From the NCBI GenBank assembly GCA_964552945.1, contig CAZKIP010000005.1, positions 1-64,000 on the forward strand: a stretch of DNA of 64,000 nucleotides, given 5' to 3'. The notes beneath the pieces are model-generated. The model did not search any database. It was not told the DNA's origin and saw only the letters and a program-made list of their open reading frames with translations. Positions 9,116 to 18,180 of this stretch are shown here, one piece after another. Positions within the stretch are counted from its first letter, which is position 1. Each line of letters begins with the position of its first letter. This DNA comes from CAZEAB01 sp964552945. GTDB taxonomy: Archaea; Nanobdellota; Nanobdellia; Woesearchaeales; GW2011-AR9. The translations under genes and the position numbers were made by a program.

Positions 9116-9840
9116 TTTAAATCACCAAACCCTTCTTGCTCAATTTTGGCAGCAAGTTCCTTGCCTCCCTTGGCCACAATTTTTCCGTCAAACATAACTT
9201 CGACAGTATCTGGAGAAAGGAATTCCAAAAAACGATTGTAGTGAGTTATAACAATAATCCCTATCTCTGAACCTTCTTTAATTTTATTTATCGCTTTAGA
9301 AACTGCTTTAATTGCATCAACATCAAGTCCCGAATCTGTTTCATCTAGCAAGGCATATTTTGGTTCCAACAATAAAAGTTGTAACATTTCCATAGTTTTC
9401 TTTTCACCACCAGAAAAACCAAGATTAAGATATCTTCCAGCAAAAACTTTATCCATCCCTAAAAGGTCCATTTTCTCATCTAGCAATTTCTTGAAATCCA
9501 TTACAGACAATTTATCTTTCCTATTACCATTAACAATCGCTCTCAAAAATTTACGAATAGTAATACCCTCATATTCTTGTGGATGTTGAAATGATAAAAA
9601 TAATCCCAATTTAGCCCTCTCCGAAACTGGCAAGGAAGTGATATCTTTTCCATCTAAAATAATTTGTCCTTTGGTAACTTTGTATTTTGGATGTCCCATT
9701 ATTATATTTGCCAAGGTACTTTTTCCAGAACCATTGGGACCCATTAAAGCATTAACATTACCTTTTTCAAATTGTAGATTAATCCCTCGTAAAATCTCCT
9801 TGCCTTCTACTTCCACGTGTAAATTTATAATCTCTAACAT
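9112..9840 (-). CDS. sufC: Fe-S assembly ATPase SufC
   Basis: 242 residues from the ATG at 9840 (MLEIINLHVEVEG). Upstream codons in the same frame lie inside sufU and are unlikely to be used. Motifs in order: Walker A GPNGSGKST, Q-loop FLSFQHPQEY, ABC signature LNLGFSGGEKKT, Walker B YALLDETDSGLD, and the His switch VITHYNR. SufC hydrolyses ATP in the cytosolic SufBC scaffold that builds Fe-S clusters. The start overlaps the end of sufU by 7 bases. No sufD gene is present, so a SufB2C2-type complex is likely. Confidence 0.97.
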   Translation of the reverse strand: MLEIINLHVEVEGKEILRGINLQFEKGNVNALMGPNGSGKSTLANIIMGHPKYKVTKGQIILDGKDITSLPVSERAKLGLFLSFQHPQEYEGITIRKFLRAIVNGNRKDKLSVMDFKKLLDEKMDLLGMDKVFAGRYLNLGFSGGEKKTMEMLQLLLLEPKYALLDETDSGLDVDAIKAVSKAINKIKEGSEIGIIVITHYNRFLEFLSPDTVEVMFDGKIVAKGGKELAAKIEQEGFGDLK

Positions 9841-10190
9841 TTTTTTAATACCTGCAATGCTAACAAAGCACATTTTTCTCTAGTGTAACTGATAGGAATT
9901 CCTAACAAAGAAAAAACTTCGTCCTTCCCCATTTCCTTGATTTCTGAATAACTCATTCCCTTTACCTTTTCAGTAAGTAAAGAAGCAGCAGCTTGACTAA
10001 TCGCACAACCATCTCCATCAAAAGAAATTTCTTTAACAACATCATTCTCAACCACTAAAAAAATAGTAATCTCGTCACCACATAGAGGGTTCAAATCTCT
10101 AGCTGTGTTAGTAAAGTTTTTCATCTTCTTTTTATTTTGAGGATGTTTGTAATGTTCCAAAATGTTTTCTTGATATAATTCTAAATCCAT
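9834..10190 (-). CDS. sufU: Fe-S scaffold/sulfur-transfer protein SufU (IscU-like)
   Basis: 118 residues. The three conserved ligand cysteines are in PLCGDE, DGCAIS and EKCALL, matching the SufU/IscU fold (N-terminal NifU). In SUF systems SufU passes persulfide sulfur from SufS to SufBC via a zinc site. At 118 residues it is shorter than many SufU proteins (about 140-150), mainly at the C-terminus, which ends just after the third cysteine region. It abuts sufS (shared base at 10190) and overlaps sufC. Confidence 0.95.
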   Translation of the reverse strand: MDLELYQENILEHYKHPQNKKKMKNFTNTARDLNPLCGDEITIFLVVENDVVKEISFDGDGCAISQAAASLLTEKVKGMSYSEIKEMGKDEVFSLLGIPISYTREKCALLALQVLKKC

Positions 10191-11371
10191 TATTGAAACA
10201 CCTCCATTACTTTTTCCAATCCTAAAAAGAATTTATCCAAATCTTCTTTAGTAGTGTAAATTCCAAAAGAAACTCTAGTCGTACCATTTATTCCCAATTC
10301 TTTCATTAAAGGCATTGCACAATGATGTCCTCCTCTTACAGCTATACCTTTTGAATTTAATATTTCACTAACATCGTGAGGATGAATTCCTTCCATAACA
10401 AAAGAGAAAACTCCTCCTCTCTCTTCTAAAGGACCAATTAATTTAATTGCAGATACTTCATTCATTTTTTTCAAAAAGTAAGAAACTAGCTCTTCTTCTT
10501 TTTTCCATACATTTTCCATTCCAATTTGTTGCAAATACTCTACAGCTTTACCTAAACCAACTGCTCCAGCCATGTTTGGAGTACCTGCTTCAAATTTCCA
10601 AGGTAATTCATTCCAGCTACTCCTTTCAAGAGAAACTTCTTTAATCATATCTCCACCACATTGGTATGGTTCTAATCCTGCTAAAAGCTCTTTTCTACCA
10701 TAAAGAATTCCTATTCCGGTTGGAGCATACATTTTATGTCCTGAAAACACAAAAAAGTCACAATCTAATTCTTTAACATCTACGGGAAACTTTGCAATAG
10801 ACTGGGCGGCATCAACAATAATTAAACCACCATTCTTATGTACCATATCTGCCAAAGCTTTAACATCGTTAATAGTTCCAAGAACGTTAGACATCTGAAG
10901 AACGGAAACAATTCTTGTTCTCTCTGTAATTAGTTCTTCTGCTTTCTTTAAATCTAATTTGTAGTCAGAAGTTAAAGGAATGAATTTTAAGATTATATTT
11001 TTTTCTTTAGCTAATTGTTGCCAAGGAACAAGGTTACTATGGTGTTCCATTACTGAAAGAACTATTTCATCCCCTTCCTGTAAAGTTTTTCCAAGAGTAT
11101 TAGCTAATAAATTAAGACTTTCAGTAGTTCCTTTAGTAAAAACCACTTCTTCAAAAGAAGCGCCAATAAACTCAGCTATAATTTCATGCGCTTTTTCATA
11201 TTCAACAGTTGCTTTCTGAGCCAAGGAATAAATTCCTCTATGTACGTTGGCATTTTCTGAAGTGTAATACTCATTTACTCTATCAATAACAACTTTAGGC
11301 TTCTGAGTGGTTGCAGAACTATCTAAGTAAACTAAACCATCCGCTAAAATAGGGAAATCTTTTTTCATCAT
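10190..11371 (-). CDS. sufS: Cysteine desulfurase SufS
   Basis: 393 residues, class V aminotransferase fold. The PLP lysine is in SGHKMYAPTGIG and the active-site cysteine is in RGGHHCAMPLM near the C-terminus. The N-terminal YLDSSATTQKP is typical of SufS. It mobilises sulfur from cysteine for Fe-S assembly. It starts at an ATGATG with the first ATG overlapping the sufB stop (ATGA). Full length for the family. Confidence 0.97.
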   Translation of the reverse strand: MMKKDFPILADGLVYLDSSATTQKPKVVIDRVNEYYTSENANVHRGIYSLAQKATVEYEKAHEIIAEFIGASFEEVVFTKGTTESLNLLANTLGKTLQEGDEIVLSVMEHHSNLVPWQQLAKEKNIILKFIPLTSDYKLDLKKAEELITERTRIVSVLQMSNVLGTINDVKALADMVHKNGGLIIVDAAQSIAKFPVDVKELDCDFFVFSGHKMYAPTGIGILYGRKELLAGLEPYQCGGDMIKEVSLERSSWNELPWKFEAGTPNMAGAVGLGKAVEYLQQIGMENVWKKEEELVSYFLKKMNEVSAIKLIGPLEERGGVFSFVMEGIHPHDVSEILNSKGIAVRGGHHCAMPLMKELGINGTTRVSFGIYTTKEDLDKFFLGLEKVMEVFQ

Positions 11372-12771
11372 GCGTTCCCCTCAATTTCTAATTCTATTAA
11401 CCTATTAAGTTCAAGAGCATATTCTAAAGGAAGTTGTCTAATTATTGGTTCGACAAATCCTGAAACGATCATTTGCATAGCTTGTTCTTCATCTAATCCT
11501 CTACTTTGAAGATAAAATAAAGCATCTTCACTAATCTTCCCAACTTTAGCTTCGTGGGCAGCATCAACGTCATTATTTTCTACTTTCAATTCGGGGATGG
11601 TGTTTGAAACTGAATTTTTATCTAAAATTAAACCATCGCAAATCACACTTGTGGTAGAACCTCTAGCAATTGGCGCTATCCTTACTAAACCTCTATAATC
11701 TGCGATACCTCCATCTTTACTAATACTTTTTGACTTTATGGTAGAAGAAGTTCTTGGAGCTACGTGAATTGCTTTAGCCCCTATATCTTGATGTTGTCCT
11801 TTTCCAGCAAAAGCAATACTTAGATTGTCAGTTTTCGCTCCTTCTCCTCTTAAAATTGAGCAAGGGTATAACATTGTAACCGCACTTCCCATATTTCCAG
11901 AAACCCATTCCATTACTGCATTCTTATCTACTAAAGCTCTTTTGGTATTTAGGTTGAAAACATTTTTACTCCAATTTTCAATAGAAGAGTAACGCATTTT
12001 TGCATTTTCCTTAACAAATATTTCTACACAACCTGCATGTAAACTTTGTTTGGCATATCTAGGAGAGCTACAACCTTCAATGTAATGTAATTCTGCACCT
12101 TCATCAACGATTATTAAAGTATGTTCAAATTGCCCTCCTTGAACTTGGTTCATTCTAAAGTAAGCTTGTAGAGGCAATTCTACTTTAACATTTTTTGGAA
12201 TGTAAATGAAAGTACCTCCACTCCAAACTGCTGCATGTAACATGATAAATTTATGATCATTAACTGGGATGCATGACCTCATAAAATGCTCTTTAACCAA
12301 TTCAGGGTATTTCTGAACTGCAACATCCATGTTTTCAAAAATAACTCCTTTCTCTTCTAGACTTTTCTTAAGATTATGATAAACCATCCCTGAATCGTAT
12401 TGGGCACCTGCTCCTGCCAACGCTTTTTTCTCCGCTTCCGGAATTCCTAATCTGTCGAAAGTTTTCTTAATTTCATCTGGAAGATCTTCCCAGTTGGTAG
12501 TTTCGTCAGCATCAGGGTCACTGAAAAAAATAATGTTTTCAAAATCCAATGATTTTAAAGAAGGACCCCAGTTTGGTAGAGGGGTTTTTTGAAATGATTG
12601 TAAGCCTTGCAACCTTTTATTAAGCATCCATTCTGGTTCATTCTTGCTTTTTGAGATGTGCCTAATTAATTCTTCACTTAAACCTGGTTCAGCGATAAAT
12701 CTAGCCTTATGATCATCTATTTGGTCGTAAAGTTCTCTGCTAATATCCATATTTAGGGTTGTATTTTCCAT
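11368..12771 (-). CDS. sufB: Fe-S cluster assembly scaffold SufB
   Basis: 467 residues. The conserved core of SufB/D proteins is present (AVWSGGTFIYIPKNV, HYIEGCSSP, SLHAGCVEIFV, and the C-terminal EAKVGKISEDALFYLQSRG). This is the bacterial-style full-length SufB. It is the first gene of a tight operon (sufB-S-U-C-T). A TATA element at 12795-12802 lies about 26 bp before the ATG, so the mRNA should be leaderless, with a 14-bp palindrome between TATA and ATG. Confidence 0.97.
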   Translation of the reverse strand: MENTTLNMDISRELYDQIDDHKARFIAEPGLSEELIRHISKSKNEPEWMLNKRLQGLQSFQKTPLPNWGPSLKSLDFENIIFFSDPDADETTNWEDLPDEIKKTFDRLGIPEAEKKALAGAGAQYDSGMVYHNLKKSLEEKGVIFENMDVAVQKYPELVKEHFMRSCIPVNDHKFIMLHAAVWSGGTFIYIPKNVKVELPLQAYFRMNQVQGGQFEHTLIIVDEGAELHYIEGCSSPRYAKQSLHAGCVEIFVKENAKMRYSSIENWSKNVFNLNTKRALVDKNAVMEWVSGNMGSAVTMLYPCSILRGEGAKTDNLSIAFAGKGQHQDIGAKAIHVAPRTSSTIKSKSISKDGGIADYRGLVRIAPIARGSTTSVICDGLILDKNSVSNTIPELKVENNDVDAAHEAKVGKISEDALFYLQSRGLDEEQAMQMIVSGFVEPIIRQLPLEYALELNRLIELEIEGNA

Positions 12772-12774
12772 AAA

Positions 12775-12802
12775 TTAACAATTGTTAATCTTCCTTTATA
12801 AA
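12775..12802 (-). promoter_or_regulatory. sufB promoter: TATA box plus palindromic operator
   Basis: On the minus strand TTTATAAA (12795-12802) sits about 27 bp before the sufB ATG at 12771. Between them is a perfect 14-bp palindrome, TTAACAATTGTTAA (12775-12788), ending 3 bases before the ATG. A repressor bound here would cover the transcription start. Confidence 0.7.
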
Positions 12803-12859
12803 GTTTATGGTGAAATAGAGAGAAAATGAAAAAAATGAAAAAAACTATAGAAAAAACAA

Positions 12860-13402
12860 TCACTTCTTCTTCATCAATCTTCTATCAATATGTCCCAAAT
12901 TTCTTGCAGCTTGCACAATATACTCGGTAACACTTAGATTATTACGACCATGCCTATCTGAACCATGAACTTTTAACAAAATCTCATCTTCAGGATAATA
13001 AACGCCATCTACAAAATCTATATCTGAATCAGAAATTCCTGCAGTCATAAATTTAAATCCAGGGATAAGGTTTACGAATTTTTTCCGAGGAATTTTTCCC
13101 TCTTCAGCAAGTTTCCTATAATTTCTAGCCTCTCGTTGATTAAATTCCACTTGACTTCTTAAATAATCATGAATCCTTTGTGCTGACAAAAAACAACTTT
13201 CATAACCACCTTTAATAAGAGAAGCACCCGGAACATCTTTCAGATCAACAATAATATAAGGCGGTCTTTCCACCTCTTTAATGTAAGCTAAACCTTCTCC
13301 ATGTTCAAAATCTCTTACATCTAAACCCTGACTATGGGCAATTGCATTAAAAAGAAACCTTGTTGCCGGATCATCATCAATAATTAGTAATTCCACTCCC
13401 AT
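12860..13402 (-). CDS. Receiver-domain-like protein (response regulator CheY fold)
   Basis: 180 residues. The N-terminus LLIIDDDPATRFLF has the acidic pocket of receiver domains, and YIIVDL near residue 50 holds the likely phospho-acceptor Asp. The segment after it is longer than in CheY (about 75 residues with a basic helix) before a FMTAGIS strand that may carry the conserved Ser/Thr. No output domain and no histidine kinase are in the window. TATA-like ATTTATAAG about 25 bp upstream supports the 13402 start. It may be a degenerate or non-phosphorylated receiver. Confidence 0.75.
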   Translation of the reverse strand: MGVELLIIDDDPATRFLFNAIAHSQGLDVRDFEHGEGLAYIKEVERPPYIIVDLKDVPGASLIKGGYESCFLSAQRIHDYLRSQVEFNQREARNYRKLAEEGKIPRKKFVNLIPGFKFMTAGISDSDIDFVDGVYYPEDEILLKVHGSDRHGRNNLSVTEYIVQAARNLGHIDRRLMKKK

Positions 13403-13511
13403 GAGGAACTACTATGAAGTAATACTTATAAATCTTGTCTTAAAAAAATTCTTCTTCCATTTTAGTTATATTTTTAAACATTCACTACTTCTTATCGATA
13501 GAGGAAGATAG

Positions 13512-15731
13512 ATGGAAAAAGAAGAGTATCAGGATTTACTAGAAAAGTATAAAGATAGGATTAAAAAAGAGTTTGGTGAAGCAGCTACAAAACCAAGAAA
13601 AATCTCTTCAAGAGAATATGGAGAATTCAAAAAAGAGTTATATCCATTACATTATTCATTCTATGAAAAAAGTTGTAATTTCTCTGAAGGCATCTTAAAA
13701 ATAAAAGAAGATCCAAAAAAAGCCCTCAAGGTTCAACAAGACTTAGAAGTCTCCCATTTAAACGTAACTCCCTCGGGAGTTCTTTCATTTTCTTTATTGG
13801 CAGGAATAATGACCATTATTTTGGGAGTTCTCTCAGCTTACGCAATTCCTCTTATCCTAAATATTGAACCCGTTCCTGCTTTAATTGTTGTAGCTTTAGT
13901 AGCAGGATTAGTTCTTTTGTTTGTTTTAAGAAAGATTCCTTCATTTATGGCTAACACATGGCGGATGAAAGCTTCTAACCAAATGATTGAAAGTATTTTT
14001 TTAATGGTTACATATATGAGGCACACTTCAAATTTAGAAAGAGCAATCGAATTTGCCTCTGACCATTTAGAGCCCCCCCTTTCTTTAGATTTTAGAAAAA
14101 TCATTTGGGATGTTGAAACTCAAAAATTCAGTAGTATCAAAGATTCCGCCAATTCTTACATGGAAAAATGGAAAGAATGGGATAAAGATTTCATTGAAGC
14201 ATTCCATTTAGTTGAATCATCACTTTTTGAAGGAGCGGAAGAAAGAAGATTAAGTTTGCTTGACAAAGCTCTGGAAGTAATTCTTAAAGGAACTTACGAA
14301 AACATGCTTCATTACGCTCACAATTTAAAATCACCAATGACCATGCTCCATATGCTTGGAGTTATCCTACCGATTCTTGGTTTAGTTATTTTACCTTTAG
14401 TGGTAAGTTTCATGGTGGGAGACGCCAGCCCTATAATAATTATAATTTACATCGCTCTACTCTATAATTTTATTCTCCCCGTATCAGTTTTCTTTTTGGG
14501 AAAAAGTATTCTTTCTAAAAGACCGGCAGGTTATGGTGCTGCTGATATCAGTAAAAAAGAAGGGCTCAAAAAGTTTCGTAATGTTTTAATTCCCCTTTCA
14601 AAAAAAGTATCCATTGGCATTAATCCTCTGTTTTTTGCCATCACCTTATTGATAGTATGTTTAGCAATAGGATTTAGTCCTCTTATTTTACATCAAATTG
14701 ATGCAGATTTTGAAATGGAAAGCAAGGATGGTTCCATAAAACTTCAAGAATATATTTGTCCACCTTGTCAGCCAGGTTCTTTAGCAGGAAGTTGTGGTCC
14801 TTCTTGTACTGAAGAATTTAAAGTTGGCCCTTATGGTTTGGGAGCAGCACTACTTTCACTTCTTGTTACGGCAGGATTAGGGGCTTCCTTAGGGATGTAT
14901 TTTGCTCTGAGATCTAAGAATGTAATTAAAATTAGAACCAAAACAAAAGCTCTTGAAGATGAATTTTCTTCAGCCTTATTCCAATTAGGAAACAGATTGG
15001 GAGATGGTCTCCCCGCGGAGATTGCTTTCTCAAGGGTGGCGGGAACTATGAAAAATACCACTTCAGGAGAATTTTTTAACCTTACCTCAAGAAACATTAC
15101 TAAATTGGGAATGGGTTTAAAAGAAGCAATTTTTAATCCGAAAGTGGGTTCCTTAGTTACTTTTCCTTCCAATGTTATTGAATCTTCAATGAAAGTATTG
15201 GTAGAAAGTGCGAAAAAAGGGCCTAGAATTGCCGCACAAGCTCTTCTTTCAATGTCTAGATACATCAAAGAGATACATCGAGTAGAAGAAAGGTTAAAAG
15301 ATTTAATGGCTGATGTGATTGCCTCTATGAATTCTCAAGTTAAATTTCTTACTCCTGCAATTGCGGGAATTGTTATTGGGATTACTTCCATGATTTCTTC
15401 TATTCTTACAAGGTTAAGTACCCAATTAGGCCAATTTGGATCTTCAGCCGCAGATACTAGCGGTTTAGGAAATGTTCTATCGTCATTTGGAGTTGGAGTG
15501 CCTACTTTCTCTTTTCAAATAATTGTAGGGATTTATATTGTACAAATTGCTTATATCTTAACAACCCTTAGCAATGGTATCCAAAATGGGGCTGATAAAC
15601 TAGGAGAAAGATATGCTCTCGGAAAAAATCTAACAAGAAGTGCTCTATTATATTGCTTTATTGCGGGAGTAGTAATGATTCTATTCAACGTTTTTGCCAG
15701 CTCAGTATTAGGAGCAACCCTAATCAGATAA
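13512..15731 (+). CDS. TadC/FlaJ-like membrane protein with two T2SSF domains
   Basis: 739 residues with about nine membrane segments. Two T2SSF-type helical domains (residues about 150-270 and 480-600) are each followed by membrane helices, the tandem organisation of archaeal TadC/FlaJ-like assembly platforms. A loop near residues 410-430 carries four cysteines (CPPC and CGPSC) and is probably outside the membrane. It should be the platform partner of the ATPase at 2263, although the genes are 9 kb apart. GAGG lies 9-12 bases before the ATG. Confidence 0.92.
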   Translation: MEKEEYQDLLEKYKDRIKKEFGEAATKPRKISSREYGEFKKELYPLHYSFYEKSCNFSEGILKIKEDPKKALKVQQDLEVSHLNVTPSGVLSFSLLAGIMTIILGVLSAYAIPLILNIEPVPALIVVALVAGLVLLFVLRKIPSFMANTWRMKASNQMIESIFLMVTYMRHTSNLERAIEFASDHLEPPLSLDFRKIIWDVETQKFSSIKDSANSYMEKWKEWDKDFIEAFHLVESSLFEGAEERRLSLLDKALEVILKGTYENMLHYAHNLKSPMTMLHMLGVILPILGLVILPLVVSFMVGDASPIIIIIYIALLYNFILPVSVFFLGKSILSKRPAGYGAADISKKEGLKKFRNVLIPLSKKVSIGINPLFFAITLLIVCLAIGFSPLILHQIDADFEMESKDGSIKLQEYICPPCQPGSLAGSCGPSCTEEFKVGPYGLGAALLSLLVTAGLGASLGMYFALRSKNVIKIRTKTKALEDEFSSALFQLGNRLGDGLPAEIAFSRVAGTMKNTTSGEFFNLTSRNITKLGMGLKEAIFNPKVGSLVTFPSNVIESSMKVLVESAKKGPRIAAQALLSMSRYIKEIHRVEERLKDLMADVIASMNSQVKFLTPAIAGIVIGITSMISSILTRLSTQLGQFGSSAADTSGLGNVLSSFGVGVPTFSFQIIVGIYIVQIAYILTTLSNGIQNGADKLGERYALGKNLTRSALLYCFIAGVVMILFNVFASSVLGATLIR

Positions 15732-15782
15732 TCCCTAATAACTGAAAAATTTATAAAGAAGCTACTTATTAGGTTCTCTGTC

Positions 15783-15922
15783 GGGACTGTAGCTCAGACT
15801 GGGACGCAAGAATTGTAAAAAGCCAATTCTAGTGCAGTAAAGAGCGCCAGACTGAAGCAAAGTGATTTCGATTACTTTTTGCAGATATCTGGATGTCCAG
15901 GGTTCAAATCCCTGCAGTCCCA
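15783..15922 (+). tRNA. tRNA-Phe(GAA) with two introns (D-loop and 37/38)
   Basis: Acceptor GGGACTG (15783-15789) pairs with CAGTCCC (15915-15921), discriminator A. Anticodon GAA is at 15854-15856 in the stem CCAGA/TCTGG. A canonical intron of 29 nt (15858-15886) lies after position 37 and folds into a hairpin with a TTCG loop. A second insertion of 37 nt (15805-15841) interrupts the D-arm between GGGA and GAGC and contains AGAATTG/CAATTCT. Removing both leaves 74 nt with normal arms. TTTATAAA lies about 29 bp upstream. The exact D-loop splice sites are not resolved. Confidence 0.95.
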
Positions 15923-15995
15923 TATTTTCTTAAAAATTCAACCTCACCATTAGAAGTTAACTTTATATACTTTAAATAATTCTTTAGAAGGGCAT

Positions 15996-16739
15996 ATGGC
16001 AAAAAAAAAGAGGAAAGTACAAAAAAGAAGAGTGGTTAAAAAGCAAGTTAAAAAGCGATCCACTATACAAAATAAATCTTTCTGGTTAGTTATGGGAGTT
16101 GTTTTTGCTATGTCCATTGCTGCTGTTTTTATCGCTTCTAATGGATTTCCATTAACTGGTAACGCAATTCAACCATTATCTTTTGTCAAAGGTGGAACTT
16201 CCATGATGATGGAGTTTAAAGGAATTCAAAGTATGAAGAATGCTGAAGTTTTTTTTGGAGAAACAATAAAAGGAAGTAATATAGCTTTCAATGAAGATCA
16301 AACAATTTCTTTTGATGGTGTTGCTTATGCAAAAATTAAAGGAGAATCTCCAGATGCAGATAAGATTTCTTCAATAAATTTCAATTTAAAAATTGAAAAA
16401 AATAAACTTCTTGGCTTGGGAATTTCCAAAGAAGAATTACATTTATACAACAATGGAAAAGAACTTCAAACAACGCTTAGTCATGAAGCTGGTGAATTTC
16501 TTTATTACACTGCCACAAGCAATGGATTAGGAGACTTTGTAGTTGGGAAAATGGAAGGGAAGGTAATGATGCCAGAAGTGGAAGAGGAAAAAGTAATGGC
16601 TAAAGAAGAAATTAAAGAAATTGAAGAGCCAGTTACTCAAAAACCTGCTGAAGTAAAGAAAGAAGTGGTTGTTAAAGAAGAGGAAGAAGAAGGAGCATTT
16701 TCTAAGTTTGTATCTTTTTTCAAAAATATTTTTAATTGA
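15996..16739 (+). CDS. Membrane-anchored exported protein, unknown function
   Basis: 247 residues. A strongly basic start (MAKKKRKVQKRRVVKK) precedes one membrane helix (about 30-49), then the motif LTGNAI. The exported part (about 55-185) looks like a beta-rich domain, and the C-terminal 50 residues are Glu/Lys-rich. LTGNAI directly after the membrane segment recurs in other exported proteins here (58360 gene, 39146 gene). Function unknown. Confidence 0.85.
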   Translation: MAKKKRKVQKRRVVKKQVKKRSTIQNKSFWLVMGVVFAMSIAAVFIASNGFPLTGNAIQPLSFVKGGTSMMMEFKGIQSMKNAEVFFGETIKGSNIAFNEDQTISFDGVAYAKIKGESPDADKISSINFNLKIEKNKLLGLGISKEELHLYNNGKELQTTLSHEAGEFLYYTATSNGLGDFVVGKMEGKVMMPEVEEEKVMAKEEIKEIEEPVTQKPAEVKKEVVVKEEEEEGAFSKFVSFFKNIFN

Positions 16740-16817
16740 TTTTTAAACTTTTTATTTTAACTAATTTTTTGAAAACTTGTTTTTGAACTTGAAAAAATAA
16801 AAAAAAATAAAAAAGAA

Positions 16818-17018
16818 TTAGTAACCCCTACAACCCGTGCAATAATATCTGTTAGCATTCTCAACTACAATTCGATTACCACAGCCTTTGCAACAACGTT
16901 GAATTTTAAACTTCTTCACCTCTTGAAAAACGTGTTGTTTCAGTTTTATCACCTTCTCTTTTTTTAAGATGGTCTGGAAAATTTGTTTTCCTTTACCTTC
17001 TTTTTTTGAAAGTTTCAA
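16818..17018 (-). CDS. Small zinc-ribbon protein (start uncertain)
   Basis: About 66 residues, basic, with a C-terminal zinc ribbon: C-C-x2-C-G ... Y-Y-C-x2-C-R. The frame opens with TTG at 17018; an ATG-led 5-codon frame just upstream ends over it, and a later GTG is another possible start. The Cys pattern makes a real protein likely. Function unknown; such small ribbons often bind RNA or ribosomes. Confidence 0.55.
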   Translation of the reverse strand: MKLSKKEGKGKQIFQTILKKEKVIKLKQHVFQEVKKFKIQRCCKGCGNRIVVENANRYYCTGCRGY

Positions 17019-17196
17019 GAATTAATTTCCATCCACCTTCCTTTTTTTTAGTCCTAGAAAAACACCTTAATTTAAACCGAAGTAAAACTAGTATATATAC
17101 TTTTTGCTGTTTATGAGATAAAACTCCTTCTTTTTACAAAAAAATTAAAAATCATAATTAAGAAAAAATTAAAAAAACAAAAAAAAATTAAACACT

Positions 17197-17817
17197 TTAA
17201 AGAAAAAATATAAAGTATCCGCCGAAGGCAACCATCGCCGTCCAGACGTAAGGGTTCCATTGAAATATTTTTATTCCATCAAAATTTCCAAAAGGAATCA
17301 TGTTAAATAACCCTAACCAAAAATTAATTGTGAAACCAATTGAAAAAGCCATTGTGTAAGCGGGAAATAAATAACCTAAAAAAAGAAAAACAATTCCTAA
17401 AACGAAATTAACAAGTGGTCCTGCTGCACTAATAATCCCATTTTCTCTTCTGGTAATTCTTCCTGAAATCATAACTGCTCCTGGTGCAGCAAAAATAAAA
17501 CCAACAATTGCAGCTAACCCTAACGCAAGCATTAACATTTGATCAAACGCTCTAAATTCGGCTACACAACCATATTTTTGTGCAACAAACTTGTGACCTA
17601 ACTCATGAAAAAGAAAACCAATTCCTGCGGTAAATAAAGAAATTAAAAAAATAAATAAAAATCTATAAGAAAAAATTTGTGTGAAATTTGGAGATAACAA
17701 TTTTACTCCAGAAAGAACAAATGCAAAAGCTAAAGATAATACTAACCATGCTTTAACAATATCTTTCAACTCAAAAGTAGAAGTATTAATCTTCCAAAAT
17801 TTAATTATCTTGTTCAT
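17197..17817 (-). CDS. Site-2 protease-type metallopeptidase (M50 family)
   Basis: 206 residues, about five to six membrane segments. The zinc-binding HELGH sits in a membrane helix (FHELGHKFVAQKYG) and the second M50 motif is N-M-I-P-F-G-N-F-D-G near the C-terminus. It would cut substrates within the membrane. Its start overlaps the preceding zinc-ribbon/acidic protein by 17 bases, so they form an operon. Compare the inactive homologue at 48828, which aligns at HELGHKF...Y-G-C...AEF but has lost the zinc ligands. Confidence 0.92.
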   Translation of the reverse strand: MNKIIKFWKINTSTFELKDIVKAWLVLSLAFAFVLSGVKLLSPNFTQIFSYRFLFIFLISLFTAGIGFLFHELGHKFVAQKYGCVAEFRAFDQMLMLALGLAAIVGFIFAAPGAVMISGRITRRENGIISAAGPLVNFVLGIVFLFLGYLFPAYTMAFSIGFTINFWLGLFNMIPFGNFDGIKIFQWNPYVWTAMVAFGGYFIFFL

Positions 17818-18133
17818 TATTTTCCTCAGAATCTATTTCAACATCTTCATTCTGTTCTTTATTTTTGTCACTTTCTTCATTATTACCCTCACTTTCATTA
17901 TTCTCTTTGTTTTCTTTATCTTCACCACTTTCTTTATTTTCTTCTATCTCAATCTCTTGTGGTGCAAGCTGTTTTCCAACAAATTCTTTTAATTGTTGTG
18001 CTTCTTCTTCAACATTTACCAATAAAGCAAGGTCTCCAAACTCTTCTAAAGCACAATCTTCGCAATAATATTCAGAAGTGTTTTTAATTTTAAATTTAGC
18101 TTCTTCACTACACTCAATACATTTTTTAGCCAT
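17801..18133 (-). CDS. Zinc-finger protein with acidic low-complexity tail
   Basis: 110 residues. CIECSEEAKFKI...YYCEDC at the N-terminus forms a CX2C...CX2C zinc knuckle. From about residue 60 the protein is almost entirely Glu, Asn, Lys and Asp, and surely disordered. A TATA-like TTTTTAAATAA lies about 26 bp before the ATG. It is coupled by overlap to the M50 protease. Function unknown. Confidence 0.8.
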   Translation of the reverse strand: MAKKCIECSEEAKFKIKNTSEYYCEDCALEEFGDLALLVNVEEEAQQLKEFVGKQLAPQEIEIEENKESGEDKENKENNESEGNNEESDKNKEQNEDVEIDSEENNEQDN

Positions 18134-18180
18134 GAACTTGATTACAGGAGGTGGTTATTTAAAAATTTTGTTGAAATTTA

